DNA of 64,000 bases. Source: Acidobacteriaceae bacterium (GTDB taxonomy: Bacteria; Acidobacteriota; Terriglobia; Terriglobales; Acidobacteriaceae). How positions within the stretch are numbered: position 1 is the first letter of the stretch; the number at the start of each line of letters is the position of its first letter. The stretch covers positions 372,001 through 436,000 of the forward strand of contig JAOAPN010000014.1 in NCBI GenBank assembly GCA_025462885.1. The letters run 5' to 3'. Shown here piece by piece: positions 62,908-64,000 of the stretch. Under the pieces are notes generated by a model, which did not search any database, was not told the origin of the DNA, and worked only from the letters and a program-made list of their open reading frames with translations. The position numbers and the translations under genes are program-made.

Positions 62908-64000
62908 ATGCGACTGCTGAGACTCATACCTTATATCGGAGCGCTGCTGGGCGTCGGGATTCTCGGGATAGCGCATCCGCAGGCGTACGCGCAGCAGACG
63001 GGGCAGAATGTTCCGCCGGGTTCGAACGGGACTTTTACGCTCTCCGTGCGGACGCAGTTGGTGGTGGAACCGGTTGTCGTCAAGGATAAGAAGGGAAATC
63101 CGATCACCGGGCTTACGGCGAAGGACTTCACCATCACCGAGAATGGCATCGCCCAGACGATTCGCTTCTGCGAGTACCAGCAGTTGCCTACGGCCTCCGA
63201 AGCGGTGCCGGCGACTCCATCCGAGCGGGAGGACATCAAGATATACAGGCAGCTAAGCCACACCCAGATCTCGCCGGAAGCGAATGGCACTGTCAAATAC
63301 AAGGACCGCCGCCTGCTTGCGCTGTACTTCGATATGACGGCCATGCCGCAGCCGGATCAGATGCGTGCTTTGGCGGCTGCGGAGAAGTTTATCCGCACCC
63401 AGATGACCTCCGCGGATCGGGTTGCGATCTTCCGCTATGCGGGCGGATCGGTCGAGGTATTGCAGGACTTCAGCGACGATCGCAACCATCTCCTGAGTGT
63501 TCTGGAGACGCTTGTCGTTGGGGAGGGGCAAGGGCAGGACGAAGCTGCGGCGGATGCGAGCACCGCCGATACCGGTGCGGCGTTCGGCCAGGACAGCAGC
63601 GAGTTCAATATCTTCAACACGGACCGCCAACTCTCCGCGCTGCAGACTGCGGCTAAGATGCTGGGAAATCTTAATGAAAAGAAGTCGCTGATCTACTTCG
63701 CCAGCGGATTGAAGCTGAATGGGATGAACAACCAGGCGCAGCTTCACGCTACGGTCGATGCAGCGATTCGTGCAGGGGTTTCGTTCTGGCCGATCGATGC
63801 GCGTGGCCTGGTCGCGGGCGCGCCGCTGGGGGATGCCACCCAGGGCTCGCCCGGCAATGCCGGGATGTACTCCGGCGCGGCTGCGCAGGCGGTGAGCTCG
63901 AACTTTCAGCAGTCGCAGGACACGCTGTATGCGCTCGCAGGAGACACCGGTGGGAAGGCTTTGTTCGACTATAACGATCTGAGCCGCGGCATCGTTCAGG
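62908..64000 (+). CDS. Secreted VWFA-related protein (TIGR03436 type), 3' end outside window
   Basis: A frame from ATG 62908 runs open to the window end (about 364 codons) and therefore lacks a stop. The signal peptide is LIPYIGALLGVGILGIAHPQAYA. It is followed by LVVEPVVVKDKKGNPITGL, TAKDFTITENGIAQTIRFCEY and LLALYFDMTAMPQPDQMRAL, which begins the von Willebrand A-like fold. IYFASGLKLNGMNN and WPIDARGLVAGAPLGD match the second half. This is the same family as the protein at 30958. It begins 1 nt after the receptor stop and is surely cotranscribed with it. Confidence 0.88.
   Translation, partial: MRLLRLIPYIGALLGVGILGIAHPQAYAQQTGQNVPPGSNGTFTLSVRTQLVVEPVVVKDKKGNPITGLTAKDFTITENGIAQTIRFCEYQQLPTASEAVPATPSEREDIKIYRQLSHTQISPEANGTVKYKDRRLLALYFDMTAMPQPDQMRALAAAEKFIRTQMTSADRVAIFRYAGGSVEVLQDFSDDRNHLLSVLETLVVGEGQGQDEAAADASTADTGAAFGQDSSEFNIFNTDRQLSALQTAAKMLGNLNEKKSLIYFASGLKLNGMNNQAQLHATVDAAIRAGVSFWPIDARGLVAGAPLGDATQGSPGNAGMYSGAAAQAVSSNFQQSQDTLYALAGDTGGKALFDYNDLSRGIVQ

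Noticed and set aside
62931-63747. Minus-strand frames of 137 and 164 codons near the window end
   Set aside because: The plus strand carries an open VWFA-protein frame with signal peptide from 62908; the minus frames are shadows.

Overview
The window reads as a chromosomal segment of a soil acidobacterium of the Acidobacteriaceae/Terriglobia type (Granulicella, Edaphobacter or Terriglobus like). The evidence is a TIGR03435-type secreted protein, two VWFA-related (TIGR03436-type) proteins, an Oar-like TonB-dependent receptor and many Tat or Sec exported hydrolases. No tRNA, rRNA, CRISPR array or intact transposase was seen. Every assignment rests on reading motifs by eye; no database search was run.

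Layout. (1) 1-12.8 kb: an exopolysaccharide locus, by eye more AT-rich than the rest. It holds three GT-B glycosyltransferases, a hexapeptide acetyltransferase, a WecA/MraY-type initiating transferase with an extra C-terminal domain, a NodB deacetylase, an ECF sigma factor behind a sigma-54-like promoter, a Wzx-like flippase, a large secreted glycosidase-like protein and a GT39-like membrane protein. (2) 13.1-19.0 kb: queG, a YihY protein coupled to a SpoIIE-type phosphatase, and a YncE-like lipoprotein. (3) 19.4-22.9 kb: a cytochrome c maturation operon ccmE-ccmA-ybaK-ccmB-ccmC-ccmD. It includes a 47-codon ccmD easily missed by length cut-offs and a CcmE with Cys-x3-Tyr instead of the heme-binding His motif. 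(4) 23.2-45.1 kb: mostly housekeeping and exported proteins: amidase, thiC, M28 peptidase, mscL, VWFA protein, mtnA, pyrE, sugar porter, CPBP protease coupled to uvrA, an STN-like secreted protein, nitroreductase and alpha/beta hydrolase. (5) 45.2-48.7 kb: two closely related secreted proteins with a His...Cys papain-like signature flank ubiX. (6) 48.8-51.9 kb: a TPR protein and a CLC channel with altered ion-pathway motifs. (7) 52-64 kb: a mannoside-degradation island (GH92, GH92, GH125) followed by a TIGR03435 protein, a TonB-dependent receptor and a second VWFA protein cut by the window end.

The most unusual non-coding content is two families of intergenic palindromic repeats. R1 (about 200-240 bp, three copies) is a nested palindrome whose terminal hairpin stems differ between copies by paired, compensating changes; two copies begin exactly at a gene's TAG stop codon. 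R2 (about 65-85 bp, four copies) always sits just after stop codons, three times between convergent genes. A degenerate 50-53 bp tandem array adjoins one R1 copy, and another palindrome cluster separates the convergent genes near 48.8 kb.
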